DNA of 64,000 bases, taken from positions 30,504,001 to 30,568,000 of the forward strand of contig NC_077222.1 in the NCBI RefSeq assembly GCF_024763615.1. The letters run 5' to 3'. The notes under the pieces are model-generated. The model did no database searches. It was not told the origin of the DNA and worked only from the letters and a program-made list of their open reading frames with translations. The translations under genes were made by a program, and so were the position numbers. Numbering within the stretch: position 1 is the stretch's first letter; each line of letters opens with the position of its first letter. Positions 54,311 to 64,000 of the stretch are shown piece after piece. The DNA is from Phlebotomus papatasi. Its lineage: Eukaryota > Arthropoda > Insecta > Diptera > Psychodidae.

Positions 54311-55338
54311 AGTGTAACATAATTTTTTTATAAAACGTCAAAAATATTAAAATTTAGCAAAAGTTTGATAAACTTAAAAAAATAAGAATTTTCAAATGTG
54401 GTATATGTTTTATAGCACCTCAATTAATTTCTTAATTAAAATATTTTTAATTAAAAAACAATCATGAAATTGGCTTGCTGCTTATTCACCCCTCATAAAC
54501 ATTAAATATTCCCCCTCGATATCAAAAGAACAGATTTTATGATTCTTTTAAATTATTTAAGGATTATTATTGAGAAATTCCGCCGAACATCATAAGTTTA
54601 CCCAATTTATGATGTTCCCAAGATATTTTCTTGGCAAGTTCTCAATTTAAGGCCAGACTTGCAATATGTCCATAAAATTGATTTTAAAATTAAATTATTC
54701 TTATCAGAGTCTATTTCGTCATGCCATACATTTTTTCTAATATTGATGAAATCAAGATAAATCTTCCATCAGTTATATTTTCTTAATCATACCGCAAACA
54801 GAAATCTAATAATAGATAACTTAAAAATATTGTCTATCATTTCCTTAATCGCATTATTGTATCAAAAGATATTTGATAGAATGATGAAGGAAGGATATTT
54901 CCACCTCAACAAATTAGTCCTTTTGGTTATAATCCCTAAATAGGTTTACACAATTTATATTTATAAATAAATTTATCGTTTGCAATCTAAATATGACACA
55001 ACATTTGTAAAGCAGTTAAATTTATCTCTCCATTTTCAAATTGAATTAAAAAACCATATAAATTAAGCTTTCGATTTATTTTTTACCAATTTGTCTAGAT
55101 AAATATTTTCCACAATAAATTTCCAATTCAACATCGATTCGTTTTATTGTTTTAACTTCGGATGCAAAGAATTATCTTGGAGCAGGGGCCCATCAAACTT
55201 AATAAAAAGTGAAGTTCACTTTTCGTTGTAAAAATTTTACAGATATTTCACCGTGAATTAAACAAATTTATTCATATAGTTCTTGTATTATTTCGGCGAA
55301 CATTGTAAAATATGTATTTTTAGATGACTTTTAACGTA

Positions 55339-55770
55339 CCCTGAGAGAAATCCGAAAAAGTTAAAATAACATTCCGGAAATGTCAATTTTACCCTTAATA
55401 AGGTGTAAAATTAACATTAAAAAATGTTGATATATTTATACACCTAAAAAGTGTTAAATTTCTGAGGAAAAAAAGTTAATCGCATCCCCATTTTTTCTCA
55501 GAACTGAGAGAAATCCGAAAAAGTTAAAACAACATTCCGGAATTGTTAATTTTACCCTGCATTATTGATTCGAAATCGGTGTAAATATTTCGCTCAATTA
55601 TGCTTTTCAGGTGTATTAGGGTTTAAAGTTACCCTTTTTCGTGTTATTTTTACCCTTAAAAAGGTGTAAAATTAACATTAAAAAATGTTAATATATTTTT
55701 ACACCTAAAAAGTGTTAAAATTATGAGGAAAAAATGTTAATCGCACGCCCGTTTTTTTCTCAATTTTGAA
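55339..55770. repeat. Two tandem copies of a TGAGAGAAATCCGAAAAAGTTAAA unit
   Basis: Unit 1 is at 55343-55500 and unit 2 at 55506-55765. Both begin CTGAGAGAAATCCGAAAAAG and end TTAATCGCA(T/C)(G)CCC..TTTTTCTCA, with AAGGTGTAAAATTAACATTA and its complement-like TACACCTAAAAAGTGTTAAA inside. Unit 2 carries an extra segment of about 100 bp (55561-55660). Confidence 0.75.
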
Positions 55771-56014
55771 ATATATGATAAATCGATTCTCTTTAGGAAA
55801 GAACTTGCCATTAGATTTCAGTGCCTATATATGCAAAAACGTATGGAAAAATTAATGTCGAGAGGCCCTTGCTTACAGTAACATTTTGATACATTCTTTT
55901 CCAGTCAACATTACAATCTACAAAAAAAATACTTCTCTGCTTATTTTTTTTATTTAAAAAAGATTTTGCTAAATTTTAAAATTTTTTACTTTGTTTGAAA
56001 AAATTATGTCACAC

Positions 56015-56245
56015 TGAAAAATGGTTTTCTTAAGCGAACAAATGGATTTTGTTAAAATTTGGTCAAAAGAATGTTGTTTGACAATACTTTTTCTTACATT
56101 TCATGTGCAAGAACATCCTTTTGACAAACTTTTAACAAAATCCAATTGGTCACCATTTAGGCAAAATTCTTCCAGATTCTGTATGGAAGAACATCCTTTT
56201 GGCAAACTTTTCTTGTTAATTTGATAATTTTTTTTTTAGAGTAGG
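56015..56245 (+). repeat. CTTTTGACAAAC family, copy 3
   Basis: Contains GAACATCCTTTTGACAAACT, then AACAAAATCCAATTGGTCAC and TTCTTGTTAATTTGATAATT in the order seen at 53695 and 59505. The ORF 56021-56224 is a by-product. Confidence 0.7.
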
Positions 56246-56269
56246 GCGTTTGACCATTTAGCCGTAAGT

Positions 56270-56505
56270 AGATTTAGGAAACGAACCGTTATACGGGCTT
56301 CAGACCTGAGATTTAGCCATATGGATTAACTGCTCTAATTGTTCAACAATCAAGATTTTTTGGAAAATATTACCTTGGGATTGGATTATTAAGACCAATT
56401 GACTTATTAAATTCAGAAAAAAACAATAAAATTGGTTGTTATTTAGGATTTTGAGATCTTCGGGAACTGGGCTAAACCTCAAGTCTGAAGACCGCTTTAG
56501 GGACA
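56270..56505 (-). repeat. Dispersed 210 bp repeat, copy 3 (inverted)
   Basis: The complement reads GGTCTTCAGACTTGAGGTTTAG through TCAGGTCTGAAGCCCGTATAAC, aligning to 7170-7395 and 7965-8180. It links the Syx1A intron and the GIPC intron through the same transposon family. Confidence 0.7.
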
Positions 56506-56612
56506 GCGGTTTTTGTGGTTTTTGGAAGACCTCTCGTAAGTCGATGTCTGTCAAATTAAGATGACCCTAGAACCTTTATTTAGAAGTTGTCTGGATGGAC
56601 AGTTTGTAAACA

Positions 56613-56816
56613 TGCCGTAGATCCGGGTGACTTTGCCTTTCCAGGATGACTTTTCCCTCTGCTTTTACAAATTTTCCTTTTTAATTTTAGCACATAAGGA
56701 TAGTCCTCATGGCCCTCATCGATCCGATCTGCCGTGTCCGATAAGTGAAAAACAAACTTACGAACAACAAGGGGAAAAGACACTCCAGAAGCGCAAAGTC
56801 ACCCACATTTACGGTA
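56613..56816. mobile_element. MITE with CCGTAGATCCGGGTGACTTTG ends
   Basis: GCCGTAGATCCGGGTGACTT at the left faces AAGTCACCCACATTTACGGT at the right, and inner pairs (CCAGGATGACTTTTCCC / GGGGAAAAGACACTCCAG) extend the arms to about 50 bp. A lone end of the same family lies near 25892. Confidence 0.7.
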
Positions 56817-58067
56817 TGAAAATACCCTTGAATTATTCCCAATAATGGGTTTTCAAGGTCAAAGATCAAAAAAGCTCTACAGAGCATGCTTCTTAACGGA
56901 TTGGGGTAAATTTGAGTTCATTGGAAAGGTCTTGGAATTCCTGAGAAATCTAAGCCGTTTTTAACCGGGTTTGCACTGATTTCTTGACAAATTTTAAAGA
57001 AAAAATATGAATTTGTTTGAATTGACTACAAATCTGCCCCCCAATTCCGATGGCCGTCACGAAATTTATCCAGATTTTTCGGGAAGGTGGTTGTATGTGT
57101 GAAGCCGCTTCAGCTCATATTTTGTGCACTTTTGAGCAAATTATTCACATTTAAACACAGAAACACCCTTTATGAGATGAAAATTATTGTAATTTGATTT
57201 ACTAAAACATTAAATTCGCGAAAAACTAGAGAAAAATCCGTGAAATTCAACGCTTGTTCAATGAAGCTGTCATTTCTCAATCATGCCATTGCTCTCGCTC
57301 GCACTCTCTCGTTCACTCTTTAATTGCGGGATATTTTCAAAATCATTTCCGTTACATAGACGGCTTCATCAAATCACTCAAATTTTAATTTCTTTGTTAC
57401 AAGTGTGGTCCAAGGCAACAAAATAATTTTTTAAATGATTTTTCCATATGAATTTATTAATGCCTTGGACATTTAATAAACAACTTCGTTAGAACTATAA
57501 TACCTAAAGTTTTTTTTTCTAAAACACAGTGCAATAAAATGAAATCCTTTCTTGTGGGGGATGTAAGTGGATGAGTACTTTTGATTTCCTTTTGGTGTTT
57601 CATGAACATGTTTTCCCAAGACATTTATGGAGGAATATCACGTCAAATTTCTGAAATATCTTTAGGTAAAAATTCTCAAGAAATTAATAAACTTGCTTGT
57701 TTAAACTCGTATTTATCTCAATAATTGTACATTACAGAACGTTGGTGTCCAGAATCCAGAAATGATTTTTGCAGGAGAATTCAAGGAAAAATTCTCTAGA
57801 ACAAACTAATTTCCTATCATTTAATTTTTCCTGTAATTTTCTCGATTTTTCTCATAAATCCTTGAATATTCTTCAAACTTATAAATAAGGCTGTATAGGA
57901 CAACTTGTGTCCTTCGCGAAAATATTTCCTTGAAGAAAGAGCTGGGGCCACTGAATATCATAGAATGGGAAGGAAGAGGTAATGTTAACATCATTGTAAA
58001 ACTTGAACAAAATAATCTATTAAAATATGAATATTTTGTCTTTGGATTATAAATCTTTTCTTCCTAG

Positions 58068-58497
58068 AGATTTCGGTGCCCTGCGCAGCGCACCTTCTTC
58101 ATTGGTCGAAAATGTCAGGTTTCTGGGGATTTGTCTTTCTAAGGGCCAAAGGGATATCTTCATTGGGTACATGCGGTACATGGGTCCTGAATCACACACT
58201 CCACGAACAATTTTACGGCGATATTTTACTTTTTACAAATAAGTTACTAAATGAGTTAAGCAAAACTTACTTAGTAGCCAAGAAAGATTTTTATTTCATT
58301 TTGTTTAACTTGTGTAGTAACTAGTAATCTTATTTGTAAAGAGTAAAATATCGCTGTAAAATTGTTCGTGAAGTGTGTGACTCAGAACCCATGTACCCAA
58401 TGAAGACATCTCTTTGGCCCCCAAGAAAGACAAAATCCCAGAAATCTGACATTTTCGACCCGCGAAGAAGGTCCGCAGGGAACCGAAAAAGCTCTAA
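58068..58497. mobile_element. Foldback element with 175 bp arms
   Basis: The left arm (58068-58250: CTGCGCAGCGCACCTTCTTC, AAAATGTCAGGTTTCTGGG, ACACTCCACGAACAATTTTA) pairs with the right arm (58330-58497), around a loop of about 80 bp. Open frames in both arms (58027-58324, 58330-58551) are mirror products of the palindrome. Confidence 0.85.
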
Positions 58498-59504
58498 GAA
58501 GAAATGTTTTTTTTTTTCATTCTGGGCTGAAATGTTCCATTCAACGACCATCAGATTATTGTTGTTAATAAATTGTTACACCGGTCCCTTACCCTTAAGT
58601 TCTCCGTGTTTATGATCTTCAGAGAACTTAGCTCTTTTTTCGAGAATATTTTCGTGAAAAAGACAAGTAGTCTTGCGCAATCCTTTTCGGGGATTCGAAG
58701 GATATTCAGGGATTTATGAAGAAAATGAAGAAAATTATAGAAAAAATTAAAATTAAAAATTAATTAGTTTAAAAATGTAGTTCTAGGAAAATCTCCTTTG
58801 AATTTTTTTTTCACAAATCGTTTCTGGACAACACCATCCTACTCGTTATTGAAATAACATGCTATTCATCAAATACTTTTACCCATTTCTTGAGAATTTT
58901 CACATTAAGATATTTTAGAATGTTGAAGTGATGGACCATAAGAATCTTTGTGGGTTCTGGAGACACCAAGAAACCCCAAAGTATTCATCGATAATTATTT
59001 CAATTCTTCCTCGTGGACATTAAATTTATGTAATTATAAATAACATAAAATTATTAGAAACAATTTTAACAAAAATTTTTGAGCACTAAATCGTGAAATT
59101 TTCACTTAAAATGCATCTATTTTGCCATCTCACGACCTCCAGGAGCTCGCGAGATAAAATTCGCGGGATATTCAAAATAACAGCCATTATTCCGCTTTTT
59201 GCGCACTACTACACATGCCATCCCTCTGAAAGCGCCACACTCTTTATCCGTGCCCACTCATACAGAGTGAAAACTCTGTGTATGATGTATATTTCTATTT
59301 CGCAAAATCGGGAAAATTTTGGCGGGATAGCAATGTGACGGCGTCAGAATTGCATCACTGAATGAAATGACAAAATATTTCGTTGAAATTTAGAAATATA
59401 GAAAATCTAGTAGCAACTCTTATTGAAACAATTAATGACATTATACTCACAAGATTGACAATACTAAAAAGCTGAAGGGCTTTATGAACTCTTTTCTTTA
59501 AAAA

Positions 59505-59715
59505 TGATTCTTGTTAAAAATTTGTTAAATGGATGTTGTTTACCAATTTTACAAAACTTTTTCTTACATTTTATATGGAGAAACATCCCTTTGACAAACT
59601 TTTAACAAGATCCAATTGACCGCCGATTGTCGATTTGACAAAACTTTTCCATATTCTGAGAACAACATCCTTTTGACAAACTTTTCTTGTTAATTTGACA
59701 AAACTTGTTTACAGT
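59505..59715 (+). repeat. CTTTTGACAAAC family, copy 4
   Basis: The clearest copy: TTGTTAAATGGATGTTGTTT, AACATCCCTTTGACAAACTT, AAGATCCAATTGACCGCCGA, CTTGTTAATTTGACAAAACT. Located 0.4 kb before the Syx1A exon pair. Confidence 0.7.
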
Positions 59716-60125
59716 GTATTTTTCAAAATAAATTCGTAATTTCAACTTAACTTTCAATATTTAATGGATTTATCTAAAACTTTTGAAGTTTTCTTTCCAT
59801 TCACGGGAATGAAAAAAAAATAAACTAAAAAGATCAAACCATAAATATTGAAAATAGGATTATTCATCTCTCTACTTGAACTTTTTTTTTTTTGAAGAGG
59901 TAATCAACATTTTTGGTAAGACTTTTATGATGTTTTCTGAAACTCAATAGAGCCAATTTTTTTTTCTCTAACACCATTCTTATCTCTCACTATCAGACAT
60001 GAAAAGTTTATCTGAAAAAGTTAAATGGCAACGCAAGCAAATTTTTTTTCTTGCCCACACATGGAGTCAGCAAAAATGTTAAAGATAGTAAATGAAAGTA
60101 AATTTGCAATGTATTTGGTACGCAC

Positions 60126-60263
60126 CTGACTCTCGACTAGCATTGCCATATCCATGAACATATCATGAAGTTCTCTGATTGAATTCTCTAACTTAATAAT
60201 ATCTGCATGTCGAGCTTCAATATCTGCCAGAGTCTGTTTGGCTTGTTGCGTTTCCATAATAAT
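60126..60263 (-). CDS. Syx1A: Syx1A exon: SNARE N-terminal half up to zero-layer Gln
   Basis: 138 nt, 46 codons, acceptor TTGTAG (60264-60269) and donor CAG|GTGCGT, phase 0. It reads IIMETQQAKQTLADIEARHA, DIIKLENSIRELHDMFMDMA, MLVESQ. This is the linker and the N-terminal half of the SNARE motif (layers -7 to 0); the last codon is the zero-layer glutamine that defines the Q-SNARE ionic layer. The next exon therefore swaps precisely the downstream half of the helix. The sequence is nearly invariant in animals. Confidence 0.97.
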
Positions 60264-60413
60264 CTACAAGTGTTGAGCAGACATAAAAGGAAAAATAAAT
60301 GAATTTATTAAAAAAAAAAGACATGAAGAGCACATTATTCATTTCTTAAATGTCAAATACACTCTCATTGAGAAAATATCCTGCAATATAAATTCAATTA
60401 GAATTCCACTTAC

Positions 60414-60487
60414 TCCTTGAGTGAATACCGCTGGATTCCCTTGCTCTAACATCTCTTCCAATTCTTCATTGGTTGTAGTTCTACCCG
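60414..60487 (-). CDS. Syx1A: Syx1A exon: Habc-SNARE linker
   Basis: 74 nt exon, acceptor ATGCAG (60488-60493), donor GGA|GTAAGT, entering with two bases of a split codon and leaving in phase 0. It reads GRTTTNEELEEMLEQGNPAV, FTQG. This is the conserved loop between the Habc bundle and the SNARE helix that contacts Munc18 in the closed state. Separated from the next exon by a 150 nt intron. The upstream Habc exons are not in the window. Confidence 0.95.
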
Positions 60488-60499
60488 CTGCATACGGAA

Positions 60500-62035
60500 A
60501 ATTAAATTGCTTGCATTTAGTATAATAAATTTATTGCAGAATTACTGCGATATTTTTTATTTCTTAGAACATTTGATAATGGAAAAATTATTTGTATGGA
60601 ACCTAGCAAATTTTAAAAACTTTACTAATTCTAGAAAAGAATTTGATTTATAAATTCTTAATCACCAAAAATCCTGTATAAACGAATAAGAATTCATATA
60701 CGAAAATTAACTAATTGATGCGTACCCAAGTAACAAAATTGGATGGAAATAACGTTTAGTGAATAAGCAAGGCGGTCATCTAAGGTAAGTTTATCGAATT
60801 TCGGCATTGTTGCATGAACGCGCCAAAGTCTTAAGTTTGAAATGCAATATTTTGTATACAAATTGAGTATTTTTGTTACTTCTTTTTAAAGAGTGTTACT
60901 TGGAACCTTGTAGATAGTTTATCTCCTTTGTTTGCTCTAAAATCATTCTTAATACATTTCAAAATGAAAAGCCAGAGATAAGCCTAGATCAGCTTATAAA
61001 GGTGCGATTCCTTCATTGCAAATTTGGATTGTGGTAAACTCGAACGATATTTGTAAATAAATAATGCAAATTTCGTTAAAACTGTATGTAACTTATTTTC
61101 GTTATTAATGAGGAAAATTGGATGAGAAATGCATAAAAGTGTCTGAAAATCTTTAAAGTCGATTATCTCGGAAACTATGAGAGATAGAGGCCTCAAACAT
61201 TACGTCCATTTAGAGCCCCTTTCAGGCTTGATATATGCAAAATTTCACTTGAAAATGAAAAAAAATTGGATGAGAAATGCATAAAAGTGTCTGAAAATCT
61301 TTAAAGTCGATTATCTCGGAAACTATGAGAGATAGAGGCCGGTTCGTTGAGAACCTCTGTCAGCGACCAGAGAAAATCGCTCCCCGCAAAAATCAGAGAA
61401 AAAATTCGCGAAAAACTACGCGACTCGCGAAACTCCGCGAAAAATTACGCGCCCCGCGAAAGTCCTATTTTTAATAAAATATTGTACCGATTCGAAGGTA
61501 TATCAGAGAACTTGCCTAAAACCTCTAAAACCCCTCCTAAAACATTGGAAGTTCGAAAATTTAAATCGACAAGTTACACAAAACTGAATAAGTTCATGAA
61601 AAGAACATATTTTTTACAAAATTGAACTTCAAACGTTTTGCCATCCCGAAATTCCACAAAAACGTTGCAGAAAACGTTTACGAACTGTTCTTGACGATTG
61701 AATGTCTAGGACTACGAAAATTCGACTTGAAAGAACAGCCAGCGCTAAAGCAACGAATATATGAACTTGCAATTTAAAATTTCGGTCCATTTTTGAAGTT
61801 TAAAAAATTCGAATTTCGGTTTCGAAAGCCAGGGAAAAGACATTCCTACTTTTTGTTCAAATTTCAAACCATTTCGAGTATCAAAATGAATCTTTGTACG
61901 CTTTGTTGTGAGGAATAACAATGCTTTTAAAAGCTTCTCAGTGTGATCCCAAAAATTTTTCCCATCTTGTGTGAAAATTGTTTGAAAATTCGAGACGGTG
62001 TTTGAATTCTTCGAACATTAACGACGTTATGTGTA
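60500..62035 (-). other. Syx1A upstream intron
   Basis: No further Syx1A exon seen. GAGATAAGCCTAGATCAGCTTATAA at 60974 resembles the ends of the 29170-30496 element. The ORF at 61347-61625, rich in GCGAAA words, has no recognisable domain. Confidence 0.5.
61119..61341. repeat. Direct repeat of a 74 bp block, 149 bp apart
   Basis: The block from GGATGAGAAATGCATAAAAG to ATGAGAGATAGAGGCC occurs at 61119-61192 and again at 61268-61341 with no difference that I can see, implying a recent local duplication. Confidence 0.85.
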
Positions 62036-62039
62036 AATA

Positions 62040-62263
62040 CCCAGCGAGGACAGTTAGCTGAAAAAACAGCATTTCAGCATATTTTTACTGAGGCGATAAG
62101 AAAAAATATGCTAACAAATCATCAGTTCTCGAACAAAAAGTGCTAAGCAAATATTTGGAAATGGCACTGTCTCACGAGTATCGTTTTAAGATTAGCAAAA
62201 TTCTGGTAAAAAAACGTGTTTTCAACTGAATTGAAATAGTTTAGCATTTTAATGCTCGCTCAC
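62040..62263. mobile_element. Small CCCAGCGAGGAC element
   Basis: Begins CCCAGCGAGGACAGTTAGCT after a TA and contains TTCTCGAACAAAAAGTGCTA and the complement of other end blocks of the 2.1 kb element at 10049. The right end is decayed (AATGCTCGCTCA). A non-autonomous relative. Confidence 0.65.
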
Positions 62264-62488
62264 ATTGTTTTTCTTTATGTTCCCATGATTTATTCAATTT
62301 ATTATTCTGTACAATTAAGTAATTCAATAAAAGAATAAGGAAAAACGCGTTACCTTCGGACGACTCAGACTTCGAATAATTCAGTTTTTCAATTTTTTTT
62401 AATAAATTAAACCCGTTATACTATTGTATTTCAATAAAAGTGAAATGCCTAAAATTTTCTGAAAATAACCATGGACTAAATCCATTAA

Positions 62489-63510
62489 CTCTTTCGTCTC
62501 CTTTGGGACTCTGGGTACCCATGGAAAAAATAATTTTTTTAGACTATTTAGAATCGATAAAATTCCGATTCTTGTGGATGATTACAAACTATAAGGATGT
62601 CCAAATCTAGGATATTTTTTGCAGGATCCCAATTAACTCCTGAGCTAAGATTTTCTTGGTCAAAAATCGTGAATTTTCGATTTTCTGCTTCCTTGCACAT
62701 ATTGTGACTTTTTTCATATTTCTAGACCCGAATAAGGAAAAACCTCTCGGGGCCAATAAGTATGATAACTATCAATTACAGATTACATAAATTCGAAAAA
62801 CAATTTTTTCATAAATTTTCAAAAAACTTGTTCAAAGTTGATGGGTACTCTCGTCCCCAAAAATCTAGAGGTCAAATGTAAGGTTAAGATGAGCGGCCAG
62901 TGCCCGCCATTTGGTTTTTGACACCAACCTTGTAAGAAAATTCAAGCGGGAGCGAAATTTTTGTCAATATGGCCGATAATTTTGACATTTGGCAGCGAAG
63001 GAGATTGCTTTCGGGGAAGTTTTTCCTATTCTTCCAGATTTTGGTGAATTCTGATTGTCCAGGAAGTGTTTTTTTGGCTCTTGAGAAAGCTTAATGTGTC
63101 TGCAATAACATTGTGTTGAGAGAAATGTGTGTTAAAGTGCTATTCTGTGAAATATTTTGAGGAATCTGTTGGCAAGCAGGAGCTGGGTGTCCTTTTCAGC
63201 ACTTCCTGGACATCCCACAAGATACTGGTCAATAATTCTTCTTGTTTTAGTGATCAACATTGTAAAGGAGTCATTTGACATGCAAAAATAATTCACAAAA
63301 TTGATATTATTGGCTTTTGGAAAATTGAAGTTTGTCCAAGTTTCTATCTTTTGCGTTCTTTAGGGGACGAGAGTTCCCATGAGTTTTCCAATTTCCCAGA
63401 GGCGAAGAAAATTCTTTCTCTACAAAAGTATCATATTTGACCACTAAGACTTACAATAAAGTGAGTTTTACTGAAATTCGTTCGCTGGATATGTTGTGGT
63501 CCGGAAAGAG
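62489..63510. mobile_element. 1.0 kb TTAA-flanked element
   Basis: TTAA at 62485-62488 and 63511-63514; ends CTCTTTCGTC and, complemented, CTCTTTCCGGACC. The first 240 bp match the nested element at 11181-11424, while the middle (about 62880-63400) is unique, more GC-rich and without a recognised transposase. Both the TTAA target and the paired ends point to piggyBac-type origin. Confidence 0.75.
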
Positions 63511-63514
63511 TTAA

Positions 63515-64000
63515 GGACATAGAAAAAATTGAGTTGTACGAAGCTTGAGTCGTTCGAAGGTAGCGCGCTACTCGGATTCTGGCCTGGGATAGAGAATAAT
63601 GTAATGGTTTATTCAAGTAAATAACAACAAAGAAAATCAGACTTTTTGATCTTATTTCAGTTGCTTCGAGCAAAAACAGTCGATCGCTCATGAATTTTCC
63701 TTTTATAATACCTCATATTTGTTCTGAGCGGCTTATTTCATGTTTAAAAAAATTAAATTGTCTGGAAATTCCTGGATATTATCCCTGAACTATTTGCTTA
63801 ATCATATCCTAATCGCTGAATCGATCTAGATTTACTGATTAAGCCACTAAAATCATGTCTAAAGTCTAGTAATGCCAGACTAAGCTAAAAGGTCGGTTAA
63901 GAAGACTTCATCGTAACACATTTGTGCTAAAAAATATTTTTCCCATTAAGTAATATTCTTTTTTTCTCTGAACTTAAAATAATCGGCGTTGAAGTAATTT
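63515..64000. other. No recognisable feature
   Basis: AT-rich, upstream Syx1A intron. A TTCGAAGGTAGCGCGC word near 63554 recalls the GGGGAA family but no second arm is seen. Confidence 0.45.

Larger units (their letters stand above)
51960..60125 (-). other. 8.2 kb Syx1A intron with repeats
   Basis: Intron upstream of the canonical SNARE exon. I looked for a third SNARE-exon copy (YQSKAR end, 111 nt, AG/GT borders) and found none. Repeats inside are listed separately; 54320-55330 and 57000-58020 show nothing recognisable. Confidence 0.7.

Noticed and set aside
51960..60125. A third alternative SNARE exon
   Set aside because: I scanned for a 37-codon block ending YQSKAR with AG/GT borders in both the 8.2 kb and 5.6 kb introns and saw none; a profile search could still find a very diverged one.
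61347..61625. 92-codon Arg/Lys-rich ORF
   Set aside because: Composition comes from repeated GCGAAA words; no ortholog-like motif or splice context was visible.

Overview
The window looks like an insect nuclear genome, most probably a dipteran and perhaps a nematoceran such as a sand fly or midge. The base composition is very AT-rich, the coding exons have clean GT-AG borders, and the recognisable proteins resemble Drosophila kermit/GIPC and Syntaxin 1A. Candidate promoters carry the arthropod initiator TCAGTC. The species assignment is an inference; the sequence does not name it.

Only two protein-coding genes can be supported, both on the minus strand. The left part (1 to about 22.1 kb, perhaps to 27.2 kb) holds the 5' part of GIPC (kermit): exon 1 (20998-21288) encodes the start and half of the GH1 region, and exon 2 (1258-1740) encodes the rest of GH1 and the whole PDZ domain. 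A 19.3 kb repeat-filled intron lies between them, and the C-terminal GH2 exon(s) lie beyond the left edge. A small exon at 26919-26939 with an initiator at 27183 could be an alternative distal start that splices in phase to exon 2.

The right part (about 37.7-60.5 kb) holds the 3' half of Syntaxin 1A (Syx1A), the plasma-membrane Q-SNARE of exocytosis. The N-terminal Habc exons lie beyond the right edge. Two constitutive exons (60414-60487, 60126-60263) lead up to the zero-layer glutamine. Next come two equal-length (111 nt) alternative exons for the C-terminal half of the SNARE helix (51847-51957 canonical, 51137-51247 divergent). After them come four alternative terminal exons, each encoding a different transmembrane anchor and stop (45465-45557, 45268-45345, 41251-41328, 37754-37837). 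Combinatorially this permits eight C-terminal forms of the fusion machine, and it is the most interesting content of the window.

Everything else is intergenic or intronic and dominated by small non-autonomous transposons and tandem repeats. These include TA-flanked elements (a Stowaway-like element with CTCCCTCCGTT ends, a GGGGAA family, a CCCAGCGAGCAC pair, a pogo-like element), TTAA-flanked piggyBac-like elements and foldback elements. There are also tRNA-derived SINE heads, decayed LINE and Tc1 transposase fragments, and several minisatellites. One minisatellite sits inside an inverted-repeat element and keeps a 279-codon repeat ORF open. The 30.5-37.7 kb stretch is T-rich and may be 3' UTR of the most distal Syx1A isoform; it contains about 13 spaced copies of CTGCTAGAAT.
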